From: Siphonodentalium dalli
Taxonomy: Eukaryota; Mollusca; Scaphopoda; Gadilida; Siphonodentaliidae
Assembly: GCA_032622095.1 (NCBI GenBank)
Contig: CP136062.1
Coordinates: 6,078,001-6,142,000, forward strand
Reading direction: 5' to 3'
DNA: 64,000 nucleotides
In this document: in pieces, positions 12,473 to 24,474 of the stretch
Numbering within the stretch: position 1 is the stretch's first letter
Layout of the letters: each line of letters opens with the position of its first letter
Notes under the pieces: model-generated
What the model was told of the DNA's origin: nothing
Databases searched by the model: none
The model's input: only the letters and a program-made list of their open reading frames with translations
Position numbers and translations under genes: made by a program

Positions 12473-12690
12473 GGGGCACTATGGCCCAGTATCCCCCAGT
12501 GGGGGCCACTATGGCCCAGTACCCCCCAGTGGGGGCCACTATGGCCCAGTACCACCCAGTGGGGGACATGTCTGGGGGTACTGGGCCATAGTGTCCCCCA
12601 CTGGGGGGTACTGGGCCACAGTGGCCCCCACTGGGGGTACTGGGCCATAGTGTCCCCCACTGGGGGGTACTGGGCCATAGTGGCCCCCCA
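12473..12690. repeat. 30-bp minisatellite in inverted halves (large hairpin)
   Basis: Three head-to-tail 30-bp units (ATGGCCCAGT at 12481, 12511, 12541) are followed by four units in reverse orientation (spacing 30, 29, 30) after a turn at about 12565-12575. The unit contains CCCCCAGTGGGGG, itself nearly self-complementary. The whole block can fold into a GC-rich stem of about 100 bp in otherwise AT-rich DNA. Confidence 0.92.
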
Positions 12691-12780
12691 TATCATTTAT
12701 TTTTCAAAAAACAAGAACAAGAACAATGAACAATAATATATTATTATACATCAATAATATTAACAAAGTACAATAAAATA

Positions 12781-13245
12781 TGTACAATTCCAAAACACAA
12801 AACTAGAAAAACATTCCATATTTTCCTAACGAGGTAACAAATATATCAAATCATGTGTACCAAATAATAGATAATGATCTAACGAAATTAAAAACATTTG
12901 TTTGATCGCTATACAATAATGATCAAGACAAATATGCATGTTGACCCGTCTCTGAAAAAACACAACTTGAGGAAATACTTGTCAATTTTTAAATTCAATG
13001 CGTTGTGTTTTCATTGACGCCCGTGTAACAATCTTGGGTTCAGTTTTATGTATAAAATATGTACAATTCCAAAACACAAAACTAGAAACACATTCCATAT
13101 TTTCCTAACGAGGTAATAAATATATCAATCATGTGTACCAAATAATAGATAATGATCTAACGAAATTAAAAATATTTGTTTGATCGCTATGCAATAATGA
13201 TCAAGAAAAATATGCATGTTGATCCCTCTCTGAAAAAACACAACG
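12781..13245 (+). repeat. Direct duplication, offset 279 bp
   Basis: About 185 bp starting at 12781 recur from 13060 with few changes (shared starts TGTACAATTCCAAAACACAA, shared end CTGAAAAAACACAAC). Intervening DNA is unique. No gene is seen. Confidence 0.9.
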
Positions 13246-13369
13246 TCAGGAAATCCCGCCCATCAAAGTAGACCTACATACCAAATTTGAGTTGGATCAG
13301 TTAAGTAGTTTTCGACTCTATAAGACACACACACACAGACAGAAGTTCCAAAATACACAATAATGAAGG

Positions 13370-13995
13370 CCAACCAGAGTGACCATGTCCTTGACCGTGA
13401 CCTCGCTCATACATGTTTATGCTCATATATATGTAGGCATGTGTGTGGACCTCAACCAATCCGACTCAAATTTGGTACATGTATGTAGGCCTACTTTCAT
13501 CCCGGGAACAATATGGGCAGGTCCAATTCCATATGCGACCGTGTCCTTGACCTTGACCTAGCTCACATAAGCTCATATGTTTCTGGACCTCGACTGATCG
13601 TTTGTCCAGATGCTGTATATTTGGTACAGACGAAGGCGATCATAGAGAAATCCCAAAATACCTGGTAGCCCGGATGAAGTCAGGCACATCAGCTGGTCAA
13701 TTATATATTTTAGAACTTCTGTCTCTGTGTGTTATAGACTCGAAAACTGCACGACCGATCCGACTCGAATTTGGTAATGTACCGTAGGCCTAATTTGATC
13801 CCCGAAACAATATGGGTGGGTCCAGTTTCACGTGCGACTGTGTCCTTTACCGCGACCTCAATATATGCTCATATAGGCATGTTTCTGGACCTCGACCGAT
13901 CGACTCAAATTTGGTATGTAAGTCTCCTTTGATCACACCTTGTCCTTGACCTGGCTCATATACACTCTTGTAGTCATGTTTCTGGACCAATCGAA
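13370..13995 (+). repeat. Degenerate tandem repeat (TTCTGGACCTCGACCGATC family)
   Basis: Four or more diverged units share the order GTGTCCTTGACC, GCTCATAT, GTTTCTGGACCTCGAC-GATC and CTCAAATTTGGTA. A short (CA)n tract precedes them at about 13325-13340. A fragment of the same unit lies at 17481-17570. Confidence 0.75.
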
Positions 13996-14002
13996 CACTA
14001 GT

Positions 14003-14300
14003 TTTAGCTCAACTTTACTTTTGAGCTATTGCTATTGCCATGGCTTGGTATCCGTCATCCGTGTGTGTGTGTGTATTTGTCAACAATTTCCTTTAGCACG
14101 GTCTACAGGTCGTACCTTTGGTCGGATCATTATGAAATTTGTCATGGCTGTTGACATTTACATGTTGATGGGAACGTGTCATTTTGGGGTCATTCTAAAA
14201 AAACATGGCCACCAGCGGCTATTTTGGATTTCAAAATTCAATTCTTTTCGTCTGATCAGCATGAAATTTGTCATGGATGTTAATATCAACCACCAGCTCA
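14003..14300 (+). mobile_element. Pearl-like element, AGCTCAA-hairpin subfamily
   Basis: Begins with an imperfect end hairpin (AGCTCAACTTTAC to TTTGAGCT), then GCTATTGCCATGG, a CCGTGTGTGTGTGT microsatellite, and about 1.5 core units with the phrases CAGGTCGTACCTTTGGTCGG, ATGAAATTTGTCATGG and GCCACCAGCGGC. The same core is tandemly repeated at 18440-19440 and, inverted, at 45345-45999. No transposase is present. Confidence 0.7.
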
Positions 14301-14587
14301 CCACAGGCAGGTGAATGACGTCATATCATTGTTTTTATATTTTCTATATGATGAGACGAAATTCAGGAAAGCGTGTATGCTATCTAGCGAAATTGGCACG
14401 TGACTTTCGATTAGCAACTGTTTGGAGATTGTAAAATTGCGGAATCGGAAGTGGAACGAGATGAAATGTTATATAGGCATACTAGTTTCATTTAGACCAT
14501 TGTCAGTGGTTAGTTAGCTTAATGAACACCAGAGAAGACGTCATGCCACAGCTCATGACGTCATTTACGGCATGTTGGCTGCGTATG

Positions 14588-15484
14588 TGCAGCATTAACC
14601 CTTTCATGATGGGAGCTGCGCTGGTGTAGCATTAACCATTTCACGAAGGTAGCAGCGCTGGTGTAGCATTAATGTGTTATATTACGGGAGCTGTGATGGT
14701 GCAGCATTAACCATTTCATGACGGGAGCTGCGCTGTTGCAGCATTAACCCTTTCACGACGGGGAGCTGTGATGTTGCAGCAATAACCATTTCATGACTGG
14801 AGCTGCGTTGGTGTAGCATTAACTCCTTCATGACTGGAGCTGCGCTGGTGCTGCATTAACCCTTTCATGACGGGGTGCTGTGATGTTGCAGCATCAACGC
14901 TTTCATGACGCGAGCTGCGCTGGTGCAGCATTAACCCTTTCATGACGGGAGCAGCTTTGTTGCAGCATTAACCCTTTCATGAAAGGAACTGTGCTGGTGC
15001 AGCATTAATTATTTTATGATGGGAGCTGTGCTGGTGCAACATTAACCTTTTTTATGACGGGAGCTGTGTTGGTGCAGCATTAACCCTTTCATGACGGGAG
15101 CTGCGCTGGTGCAGCATTAATTATTTCATGACAAGAGCTGCGTTGGTGCAGCATTAACCCTTTCATGAAAGGAACTGTGCTGGTGCAGCAATTATTTTAT
15201 GATGGAGCTGTGCTGGTGCAGCATTAACATTTTAAATGATGGGAGCCCGCGTTGGTGCAGCATTAACCCTTTCATGACGGGAACTGCGCTGGTGCAGCAT
15301 TAATTATTTCATGGCGGGAGCTGCATTGGTGCAGCATTAACCCTTTCATGAAAGGAACTGTGCTGTTGCAGCATTCATTATATCATGACGGGAGCTGCGT
15401 TGGTGCAGCATTAACCCTTTCATGACGGGAGATGCGCTGGTGCAGCATTAATTATTTCATGACGGGAGCTGCGTTGGTGCAGCA
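14588..15484 (+). repeat. 37-bp minisatellite, first block
   Basis: About 24 units of 37 bp, consensus core TTAACCCTTTCATGACGGG then AGCTGCGCTGGTGCAGCA. Units vary by substitutions (TTATTTCATGA variant, CTGGTG or TTGGTG). The GCTGC...GCAGC part can form a small stem in each unit. The start TTAACCCTTT echoes piggyBac-type ends, possibly by chance. Confidence 0.95.
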
Positions 15485-15640
15485 ATTGAACAATAGAACA
15501 TTGTAGCTTGTGCATCCTATACATCCAGGCACATCGAAATGGTGTCTCTTTTAATTCCTCTTGAGCGGTCGGTTTGGCCGTGGCGAGGCTTTTTAACGTA
15601 AATATCTGTAGTCGAGTGCTGTATCACTAAGCTATAAAAA
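15485..15640. other. Non-repeat interruption inside the 37-bp minisatellite
   Basis: About 156 bp that do not match the unit separate the two blocks. It contains a GC-rich patch (TTGAGCGGTCGGTTTGGCCG). No terminal repeats or clear target duplication are visible, so its origin (insertion or captured flank) is open. Confidence 0.75.
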
Positions 15641-16258
15641 CCCTTTCATGACGGGGAGCTGTGCTGGTGCAGCATTAACCTTTTTATGAACGGAGCTGCG
15701 CTGTTGCCGCATTAATTCTTTCATGACGGGAGCTGCGTTGGTGCAGCATTAATTTTGTTATGATGGGAGTTGCGTTGATGCAGCATTAACAATTTCATGA
15801 CGGGAGCTGTGCTAGTCCAGCATTAATTATTGTATGAAGGGACCTGCGTTGGCGCAGCATTAACCCTTTCATGACGGGATCTGCGTTGGTGCAGCATTAA
15901 CCCTTTCATGACGGGAGCTGCGTTGGTGCAGCATTAACCTTTGTATGGTGGGAGCTGCGTGTTGGTGCATCATTAACCCTTTCGTGACGGGAGCTACGCT
16001 GGTGCAGCATTAATTATTTCATGACGGGAGCTGCGTTGGTGCAGCATTAATTATTTTATGATGGGAGCTGTGGTGGTGCAGCATTAACCCTTTCATGACG
16101 GGAGCTGCGCTGGTGCAGCACTAACCCTTTCATGACGGGAGCTGTGCTGGTGCAGCATTAATTATTTCATGACGGGATCTGTGTTGGTGCATCATTAACC
16201 CTTTCATGTCGGGAACTGCGTTGGTGCAGCATTAATTAGTTCATGACGGGAGCTGCGT
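15641..16258 (+). repeat. 37-bp minisatellite, second block
   Basis: About 17 further units of the same 37-bp repeat in the same orientation and phase style as the first block. Confidence 0.95.
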
Positions 16259-16528
16259 ATACCATACCAATGTCCAGATGCATCATGTTCTTATCAAAAC
16301 ATGTGTGGCTATCATTCTGAACAATTCGGCCATTACCGCTTCGCTAGGAAATAACCTCTTCCATAATTGGAAACCATATTCGCGAAATTCTACATTATAT
16401 GGCTCTGGTAATCAGGCAGTGACATTGACTAATTGACGTATATATGCGAATGGAGAATAATTTATTCACTATGGCTGTACCAAACTTGATCATCCATTAA
16501 ATACATTAAACTCTCTTTGTGTGAGCGG

Positions 16529-16730
16529 AGCGTACGATAAGCAATACACTCAACACCATGGCGATTTTTTGGGAGAGTGATTTCGGTGACCCAGTCAACA
16601 CCAAAATCTTGTGGCGAGGACTAAGGAACGATATAACGGTATTTTGCAAACAACGTAGTGTCAGTTTTAATTAACCAAAGTTCACTAGTGTGGTCTCCCA
16701 ATTGTTTGAGTATTTTGCTTATCGCACGCT
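16529..16730. mobile_element. MITE family with ATAAGCA ends, copy 1
   Basis: Terminal inverted repeats of about 23 bp (16529-16551 and 16708-16730) differ at about three positions and contain CGATAAGCA. The interior shares CTCAACACC-TGG, GGAGAGTGATT, AACCAAAGTTCACT and other blocks with the copy at 35072-35304. No coding capacity. I could not fix a target-site duplication, so the superfamily is undetermined. Confidence 0.8.
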
Positions 16731-16863
16731 TTTTGCAAACTGTACGACAGGTTCTGGAACATAACTTGGCATTGTTCACATAATGCAGACAATTACATAC
16801 TATTTAAGCGATATTTATTATGGGTATAAAGAAATGTGTGTGTGAACCACACATGAACTATAC

Positions 16864-16897
16864 TAGCCTGATCAGGCTAAAATTTACCGATCGGTAA
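16864..16897. repeat. Two adjacent perfect GATC-centred palindromes
   Basis: TAGCCTGATCAGGCTA (16864-16879) is followed four bases later by TTACCGATCGGTAA (16884-16897). Both are perfect and both centre on GATC. Function unknown. Confidence 0.85.
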
Positions 16898-16899
16898 TT

Positions 16900-17480
16900 T
16901 AACAACAGATTGTTGAGAATTTGTACGAAACAATCAATTGTCATATACATGTATGTCCGAAGCCATTTAACACCCCTTAATATATCAAATTGAGTTATTA
17001 AATAAACATATTTCATACCCATCAGTCTAAAAGACTTCAGGTTTAAGTTGCCTATTTTCGAGGAATCGTGTTTTTGCCACTTTTTGGATGTTTGTTAGCC
17101 CACTAACCCGGGTTTAGTGTGGTTTGTGAGCACGATTTTGCAAGTTAATTAGGCTAATGACTCATTGAATTAAAATAAGCAACTAAAGCTAATATAAACT
17201 GAAAGAATACAGTCAAGTTGGGAGAATTAGATTGGTAATTTTTGGACTGTAAATTGGGAACTTTGAATTGTTTTTTATTTGGCAAATACAAAGTACACGT
17301 GGGGCCATCCAGCGAACGGGGTAATTTGTTTTATGCCTTACCGGTATATACTGTAACTTTCAGACCACATGCCATAATGTAAAAAGTACAAACATGATGA
17401 AAATAATAAACAGGTATCTGCTCTTTGATAGCCACTACAAGCGTGCATCGGTGCCTTTTCCCTGGGCGCAGGTGGCATGT
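16900..17480. other. Spacer without recognised gene
   Basis: AT-rich, no supported exon, RNA or transposon end seen. Confidence 0.45.
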
Positions 17481-17652
17481 TTCTGGACCTCGACCGATCC
17501 GACTCGAGGTTGGTACGTATGTAGACCGTGTCCTTTTAGCTTGATCTTGCTGATATACGCTCATATACATTGTATAACACACTATGATTCATAGACTGTA
17601 TGTACATGTACTTACATTTACAGGTACACTGTACATGTACGTACATGTACAT

Positions 17653-17820
17653 GTACATGTTATAGTATTTTCTAAGTCAGTCGATACTTAAAGCCAAGTT
17701 CTGAATATCAACAGTAAAATACCCCATGTACATGTATATGTACAGTATACATGTATTACTGTTGATATTCAGAACTTGGCTTTAATTATCCACTGACTTA
17801 CAAAATACTTTTACATGTAC
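17653..17820. mobile_element. Foldback element with 65-70-bp arms
   Basis: The left arm (17653-17721) and right arm (about 17752-17820) are inverted copies with a perfect core AAGCCAAGTTCTGAATATCA plus AACAGTAA. The loop is a TACATGTATATGTACA palindrome-rich stretch. The flanks are also GTACATGTAC repeats. No coding content. Confidence 0.88.
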
Positions 17821-17879
17821 GGTATATTCATAATTTGTTTCTACCAGTGGCCATTCGGTACCATTCTCCCAACCCCTAA

Positions 17880-18437
17880 TGGAAACCCTTATTAAAGTGA
17901 CACTTCACAATCAAAACACTTCATTCCATTCAGCCGAGAATTTCAGTTTGTACATCGCTCATTGCATCAATTGCTTTCAGTGAAGATAATCTACATCCAA
18001 CTCAACTATTAAAGTGACATTCCATTTCCATCCAATCAATATTTCATTAAAGCGAAATTGTCCATGTCTATGCCTCTCAATGCGTGTAACCATCTAGCCA
18101 TCATTGCGGGTATCGAGGGATCTTACCTATACATTTATTAAATGTTCATGTACAATTTCCCAAAATCAGTCATCTTGCTGAACTTACTGAAGAGCTCATT
18201 CCAAATATGAATTACAGATTTTGGTTCGAAGAGGCTCTGTTCCGAGCTACATGTACATGTATGTTAGGTTGGTTGGGTGAAGATAATTTGGTATTGTTTT
18301 GGATAAATTAAAGTGACACATCTGATTCATCTGACATCAGAATAATCATTAAAGCGATACAAACCAATTTCATAGTATTTTTCCTCATCGAAGTAGATTG
18401 CACAGACATCGCCCATTCGCCAAAGCGACAATTTACT
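17880..18437 (+). repeat. Degenerate ATTAAAGYGAC repeats, left block
   Basis: The phrase ATTAAAGTGACA/ATTAAAGCGAAA recurs at irregular intervals (about 17893, 18009, 18051, 18309, 18351) with TTCCATTTCCAT-like neighbours. A matching block lies beyond the Pearl-like array at 19490-19860, as if the array interrupts an older repeat field. Confidence 0.6.
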
Positions 18438-19440
18438 TTGCAAAGTTTGAGCTATTGCCATGGCTTGGTATCCGTCGTCCATGTGTGCTTCGTGAACAAT
18501 TTATTTTAGCACGGGCTACATGTCATACCTTTGGTCGGATCATTATGAAATTTGTCATGGGCATTGGCATTGACATGTACCGTTAGATGGGAATGAGTCA
18601 TTTTGGGGTCATTCGGCAAAAAAACATGGCCGCCAGTGGCCATCTTGGATTTTACTCTTTGTATGACTAAATCATTTGACACAGGCTACAGGTCGTACCT
18701 TTGGTCGGATCATCGTGAAATGTGTCATGGATGTTAATATTGACATGAAGATGGGAACGAGTCATTTTGGCTAACATGGCTACTGGCAGCCATCTTGGAT
18801 TTTACTCTTTGCATGACTAACTCCTTTGGCACGGGCATCAGGTCTACCCTTGGTCGGATCATTATGAAATTTGTCATGGCTCTTGAAATTGACATGTAGA
18901 TGTGAACGAGTAATTTTGGAATCATTCGGTAAAAATAAAATGGGTGCCAACGGCCATCTTGGATTTCAAAATTAAATCCATTAGCGCGGGCTACAGGCTG
19001 GACTTTATGTCTGATCATCGTGAATTTTGTTGTGGATGTTAATATTGACATGCATATGGGAACGAGTTATTTTGGGTTCATTCTGCCTTAAAACATGCCC
19101 GCCAGCAGCCATCTTAGATTTAAATCTTTGCATCACTAAATTCTTTGCCACGGGCTACAAGTCGTACCTTTGGTCCTTTCATTATGAAATTTGTCGTGGC
19201 TATTAGCATTGATACATGTATGTACATTGGAATGAGTGAGTTTGGCGTTTAAACATGTCCGCTGGCAGTAATCTTTGCATGAGGAAATTCTTTTGCAAAC
19301 CCTACAGTCCACTTCCCTCGGCCAATCATTTCCAAACGTCATATTAATCTTGATATTGATCTACTAGATGGAAGCTATCAAATGTTTTGAATTTTATTTG
19401 AAAACCTAGCCGCCAGCAACCATCTTTGATTTTCATCTCT
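18438..19440 (+). mobile_element. Pearl-like element with about six core units
   Basis: Starts with TTTGAGCTATTGCCATGG as at 14030, a decayed GTCCATGTGTGC microsatellite, then about six diverged units of 150-200 bp. Each carries ACAGGTCGTACCTTTGGTC, ATTATGAAATTTGTCATGG, GGGAACGAGTCATTTTGG and a CCGCCAGTGGCCATCTTGG segment. These are repeats, not exons: the short open frames in them are out of register between units. Confidence 0.8.
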
Positions 19441-19489
19441 TCATGTTGATAATCTAGAATTACTTAGACATTTCAATTTTCCACATTGC

Positions 19490-19870
19490 TAATCGCTCTA
19501 TTGACTGTAGCACATGAAATTATTCCCTTTTCAAGTTTCAAGTTGAGCTACAATACGTGCCATTGGCACATTCATCATTTCATTTAAGTTAATTCACATG
19601 TTCACCTGCATACTGTATGCATACATGTAATCCAATTTCATCATTGTTTTCTTTATTAAAGGAAATTGCAAATTCATCATGTATTCCTTCATCTCAACAT
19701 TTCATTAAAGCGACACTTTACATGTACGGTATGTTCACACACATCGATTCACTCAGGTTAACCAATCCACATTTCATTAAATTGACTCTTCCGACTCAAA
19801 TATTAAAGTGACCTTCCATTTCCATTCATTGGAAATTATAATTAAACTTACGCTGATATATACCATATAC
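19490..19870 (+). repeat. Degenerate ATTAAAGYGAC repeats, right block
   Basis: Further copies at about 19706 and 19803 of the same phrase seen before the Pearl-like array, with TACATG-rich spacers. Confidence 0.55.
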
Positions 19871-19900
19871 ATGTACATAATATACCTACCACTTTATTCA

Positions 19901-20613
19901 TGAGAATTTCTGCATTCATGAAACAATAAATCATTAAACTTTTAAACCTGTACATGTACTTGTGGTAATGTGATTGCAGACATCGAGGACCAGTGGGTCT
20001 GGTTGAATTAACTGCGGTTTGATGGATCACATCCATCCTCAAGCTACTTATGTCATTTAATGGCATTTTTTGTTCTGACGTGCAGGGGTAGATAGGCTTG
20101 AGACCTCGCCACAGTTCAATTCACACCAGGTTCTAAGTTGTTATTTTCTGATTTTTTAACTTTAGTAACATATGTTTGGACTGAACATAACGGGATAATG
20201 TTGTTGCCGGTATATACATGCACATATAAAGCCTCATGCATATATCATTATATAGCAGACTACCCTAAGATCAACCAGTCCCTACCATAATTTTTGTGTG
20301 AAATTTATAAATAATTTGTAACTCATGGTTGGTAGATACATGTAGGTGGGGAACAGAAGCATTCATCAATTTAATGCTGGGTTTGAATAGTGCACATGAT
20401 TGGCAACGTCAGGTACTAGTAACTCGGCTATTGGTGACTATATATGATTATCTCAAATTCTCAACCCACGTTCTACCGTAACCTGGTATTTTAATGTGAT
20501 GATACGGGCATCTCCCCGAGTGGTATAGCATAGGTACATCTTATGATTATTGCAATATTGAACTTGATAACATTTGTGGTTGCTCCATTACGTGTCACGT
20601 ACAATCATATTAT
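19901..20613 (+). repeat. Dispersed 0.7-kb repeat, copy 1
   Basis: Aligns in the same orientation with 46000-46729 from TGAGAATTTCTGCATTCATG to TTACGTGTCACGT. Differences are scattered substitutions and small indels. Blocks such as GGATCACATCCATCCTCAAG and CTGACGTGCAGGGGTAGATA are identical. Both copies lie next to a Pearl-like array. No open frame is shared, so I take it as a non-coding mobile or duplicated segment of unknown type. Confidence 0.88.
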
Positions 20614-20904
20614 TTGGTATGGATGTTCCCTAGGTGGCTCACATTCAGATTTATTCAAATGAGGTCACTTGGTCAAATAATTGCGAAGCCAGTGCCGTAA
20701 CTCTTTCCCTCCATAGTGATTATTAAAACAACTTCTCAAGAACTATCGGGTTTATGTATCTTATATGTGGTCCTTGGATGACTAGGATACAGATTTGTTC
20801 AAATGAAATGGGGTCACTGGGTTAAATAGGGGCAGGGACATAAACAAAATATATTTAACTACTTGCTCAATTTAACCAAAACGAAAACAAAAAACATTTG
20901 TTAT

Positions 20905-21420
20905 ACGCCCGTTTGAAAAAACGGCGTATTATGTAAATGGGTTGTCTGTCCGTCCGTCTGGACGTCCATCCGTCATCCGTACATCCGTCCGTCCGCTTTT
21001 GGTTTCTGGATGATAACTTTAGATTGAATCGAGTGAACTGAACCAAATTTGATGTTAGTTTACCACACCAACATACAGATCTAGTTCGAATATCGGTTTC
21101 GTCCGCAAGATGTTGACTGAGATATGCCCCTTTTTCGACTTAGATTTTACCTGATTTGCGGTTTGCGGATGATAACTTTAGATTGAATCAAGTGAACAGA
21201 ACCAAATTTGGTACATTAATTTACCACCCCAAAATACAGATCAAGTTCGAATATAGGTTTTATCCGCTTGATTTTGACTGAGTTATGCCCCTTTTTCGAC
21301 TAAGATTTTACCTGATATGCGGTTTCCAGATGATAAATTTTGATTGAGACGAGTTAACTGAGCCAAATTTGGTATGCAGATCAAATTCAAATATGGGTTC
21401 TGTCTACATGCCCCCACTAT
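20905..21420 (+). mobile_element. Pearl-like element, GGATGATAACTTTAG subfamily
   Basis: An end hairpin (ACGCCCGTTT to AAACGGCGT) is followed by GTATTATG, a TCCGTCCGTC microsatellite and three core units starting at 21009, 21168 and 21329 (period about 160 bp) that share GATGATAACTTTAGATTGA, CAAATTTGG and ATGCCCCTTTTTCGACT. This is the best-preserved member of the subfamily also seen at 8229. Confidence 0.82.
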
Positions 21421-23740
21421 ACTCCAGAGTATAATGCATGTTGGAATATTATGAACGCAAATTATCAAAACACAAGAGATTACCATGTAGTTTTTAATTA
21501 ATTGCATACATACTCTGTGGCAGGGACTGGGTTTATACGTCGGAATTTTATTTACTTATATTCACCAAGGCCACATATACGGTAAACGTATTACGTTTTG
21601 TTCAACCGCATAACCGTGTTTATCCCTTCTCATTAATATTACACATATCTGCTGCACACATAACCACAAATACCAGCATTGGATAGGTATTCAACGCTGA
21701 GATAACAGCTTTAAACGCCAATAACCTTATATTTAGCACCCATTGGTGGGTGTTATTTACAATATATTTTCAAACAACAACATACTGAACACTAATATTG
21801 TGCATTGCGTGGTAGCATATTCCAGTTGCATAGTGCCGACTGAAGTAATTTGAACAAAAGTGTCTACAAAGAAACCGGGTTGGTAGAAGCATGAACATTA
21901 ATCTTAAACAAAATGAACGATGTACCGTCTTCTTGACATGGTGAGATGGGGTGCTAATCTAGTGAAGAGATGAGTGGTTCTTTACAGCATAATACGCATT
22001 GCGACTTACGTGTATGGTTTTTATTATAGAGAGTGTTGAAACATTCGGGAATTTAACTAGTATGTATACCACAAGTCTATGCGTTTACATTCCACAAAGA
22101 ATCATAATGCCGAATGAAACTACCACACACTGTGTGGCGAAACATTACTTCGTGTGCTGCATGCCCGATAGTATTACGACTGTTGTGTGTATTCTAAGGA
22201 GAAAACCCTAACTTTCGAACGTAAATCATTGGGATTGACTTGAATTGTAGTCACCGATAAATGCTTCAGATGGATGTGTTTTAATGATCTGTGTACCTTT
22301 AACAATATTTAACATCAGACTTGTATACTACCAATACGTATATTCACGCATATGTGATTATCCAATATGTTGCTTCGATCGAGGCATGGCTTGAATGTGC
22401 GACCATTTTGAAAGCCATTTCATGTCCGCGATTGTATTATTTTCCGTCCGTGTTACTATGTTCGCTTTCGTACTCTAACATCACATACACCAGCATGTCT
22501 TCGTAATTCCTATTCCACAATATATCGCATAGTGTCTTATTTGTATTTACTGATGTCATGTAGACAACCATGTTGGACGCCATCTTGGATAACAAAGATT
22601 CCCCAAAGCGGATTTTAGCGGATTTTAGATATGTTATACTGAGTACTCTGCGCCTATTGACACTAAAATCGCCTTTTTTACAATTTATTCCCGGTTAACC
22701 CATCATTTCGCTTACCACGACCATACTATAAGCTTAATATCAACAATAACATTAATAAGTCAACAAATTCCCCCTCTCTCTCCCTCCCCTCACTCTCTCC
22801 CTCCCTCCGTCTCTGTAATTACACATTTTATATGACCCTGTTTGATAAACACATAGGGGAGTTTGGTTACCAGTATCTGTGTCATTCATTTCAATTAGCT
22901 TGACTCGCATGTGTTTGTTATATGCAGTTGTATACCTCTTACACTATTATTTATATAGACTATTGTCTCGTTTTCATCTATGCCCATGATATGTTTTATT
23001 TATTACGCTGATAATTTCAAGGAACATTTATCAGTGGTGCAATGCTGAAAAATAATCATTTTGGAACTATTTTGGGGAAAATGAATTCACTTCATCTTAT
23101 TACTGGATAAATTGATCTCAGATTGGATTGGGCTTTTTTTATATTTGGTTCAAATAGGGGCAGAAATATTACCCATATATATATGGACTGTTAACCTCAT
23201 GGTTTGATTTATGAGCTGAGTTTAGAACCACATAATTGGTGGGAGGGTTTCTGGGTTTGACCCCCCTAATTTTGGTATTCAGTTGAAAATCTGTTGTAGC
23301 TATACCAACAACTGGCCACATTAGGATATTTCTAACTTTATGAACTAGAAGTACCAGTTGTAAAATTATTCAATCATGTGAAATTGAAGCGACAGGAACA
23401 TCCATGTTGGTCGGTTGATAGAGATTTATCGTCGTTCCAGCCGCTATGCTATGCTATGCCGCTATCACAACATCAGTTTTACTGGTTGAATGACCACACA
23501 CAAAGTTAATTACCCCACCCCACCACACGGGCACCCATGTTGTTCAGCTAATTCGTTCGTTAATTAAGCTAGCTTATGTTCATAGTATTCTCTGCATGAA
23601 TGCCACAAAACTTACATAGTCGTCTTCGCGATATCGCGTGATATGTATAATGAGGACATTAATGTCATCCCGTGACCTTTTTGTCGTCGATTTCCTGATA
23701 CTCATATTTATCAGAATTATGTAGGCACGGACACATTATG
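21421..23740. other. Spacer without recognised gene; polypyrimidine tract at 22765-22820
   Basis: No supported exon or RNA. A CT-rich tract (CCCCTCTCTCTCCCTCCCC style) spans about 22765-22820. A (GCTAT)n patch and a TTTATCGTCGTTCCAGCCGCTA phrase near 23425-23465 recall the TTTAACGTCGTTTTAGCCGC phrase at 25495, hinting at a shared dispersed fragment. Confidence 0.45.
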
Positions 23741-23741
23741 C

Positions 23742-23925
23742 GTATTGATTGATTGATCGAAATGGTGTCGATCGGAGTAGCACATTGATATGTCCCTCAA
23801 ATCAGATCAAGCTTGAAAATCGGTCCCGATTTTCGCCCATGCTGGGTTCGAACCAGCGCCAACCTCGTATATCCCAGACTGCGATGATCGTGTCCACGAC
23901 CTAACAACCTCGACTACGGGGGCAT
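23742..23925 (-). mobile_element. tRNA-derived SINE
   Basis: Read on the minus strand, it begins near 23925 with GCCCCCGTAGTCGAGG, an A-box-like start, and has a perfect B box GGTTCGAACCC (complement of 23844-23854) at tRNA-like distance. It then continues into a non-tRNA body and ends at 23742 in a short tandem tail of ATTG/CAAT units. Head, body and simple 3' tail are the classic SINE layout (RNA polymerase III promoter, LINE-dependent retroposition). Cloverleaf pairing is imperfect, so an intact tRNA gene is excluded. Confidence 0.78.
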
Positions 23926-24474
23926 ACTTTTAAAATTTGCGAAGCGTACCAGTTAGGGTCTATTCATATTGCACACGCGCTGGCTATTAATCGCCGCGTT
24001 TTTTAACGTCGAGCGGCTATACATGCGTTCGATTGAATTCCTTCCTCCCAGTGTTAGCAGGTTTTTCCTCCCACAAACAATTCATATACATGGCTGGGTG
24101 GGTGGGTGTTAAAGTAATGTTGGTTGGGGGGGGGGTGACCACATATATGTTGACACATTACTTTTAATTTTCATCAGTTAGATTGAACTGAGGTATCAAG
24201 TCTACCCAGGTATATGTTGAGTACCGCGAGTCATGGCATCACAATGACATAAGTTTTGAGGGAACAATTTATAATCAGCTGGATAAATATTTACTATAGG
24301 ACTAACATAGAAATATGGGGGGTTCGATTCCACGCAGATGAGCATACATATGCATATTGTATTCCAACTTGAAACGTATATAACACTATATAGTACGATC
24401 ACAACGCAGACAACAGGAGTTGTATGTATATAATTGTTACTATCACTAAACAAAATTTTAGTCAAAATTATCAA

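Noticed and set aside
12409-12696. 95-codon frame rich in W/P/G/H.
   Set aside because: Product of the 30-bp inverted minisatellite.
24316-24335. GGTTCGATTCC, a perfect tRNA B-box sequence.
   Set aside because: No paired T stem, no A box and no cloverleaf upstream.
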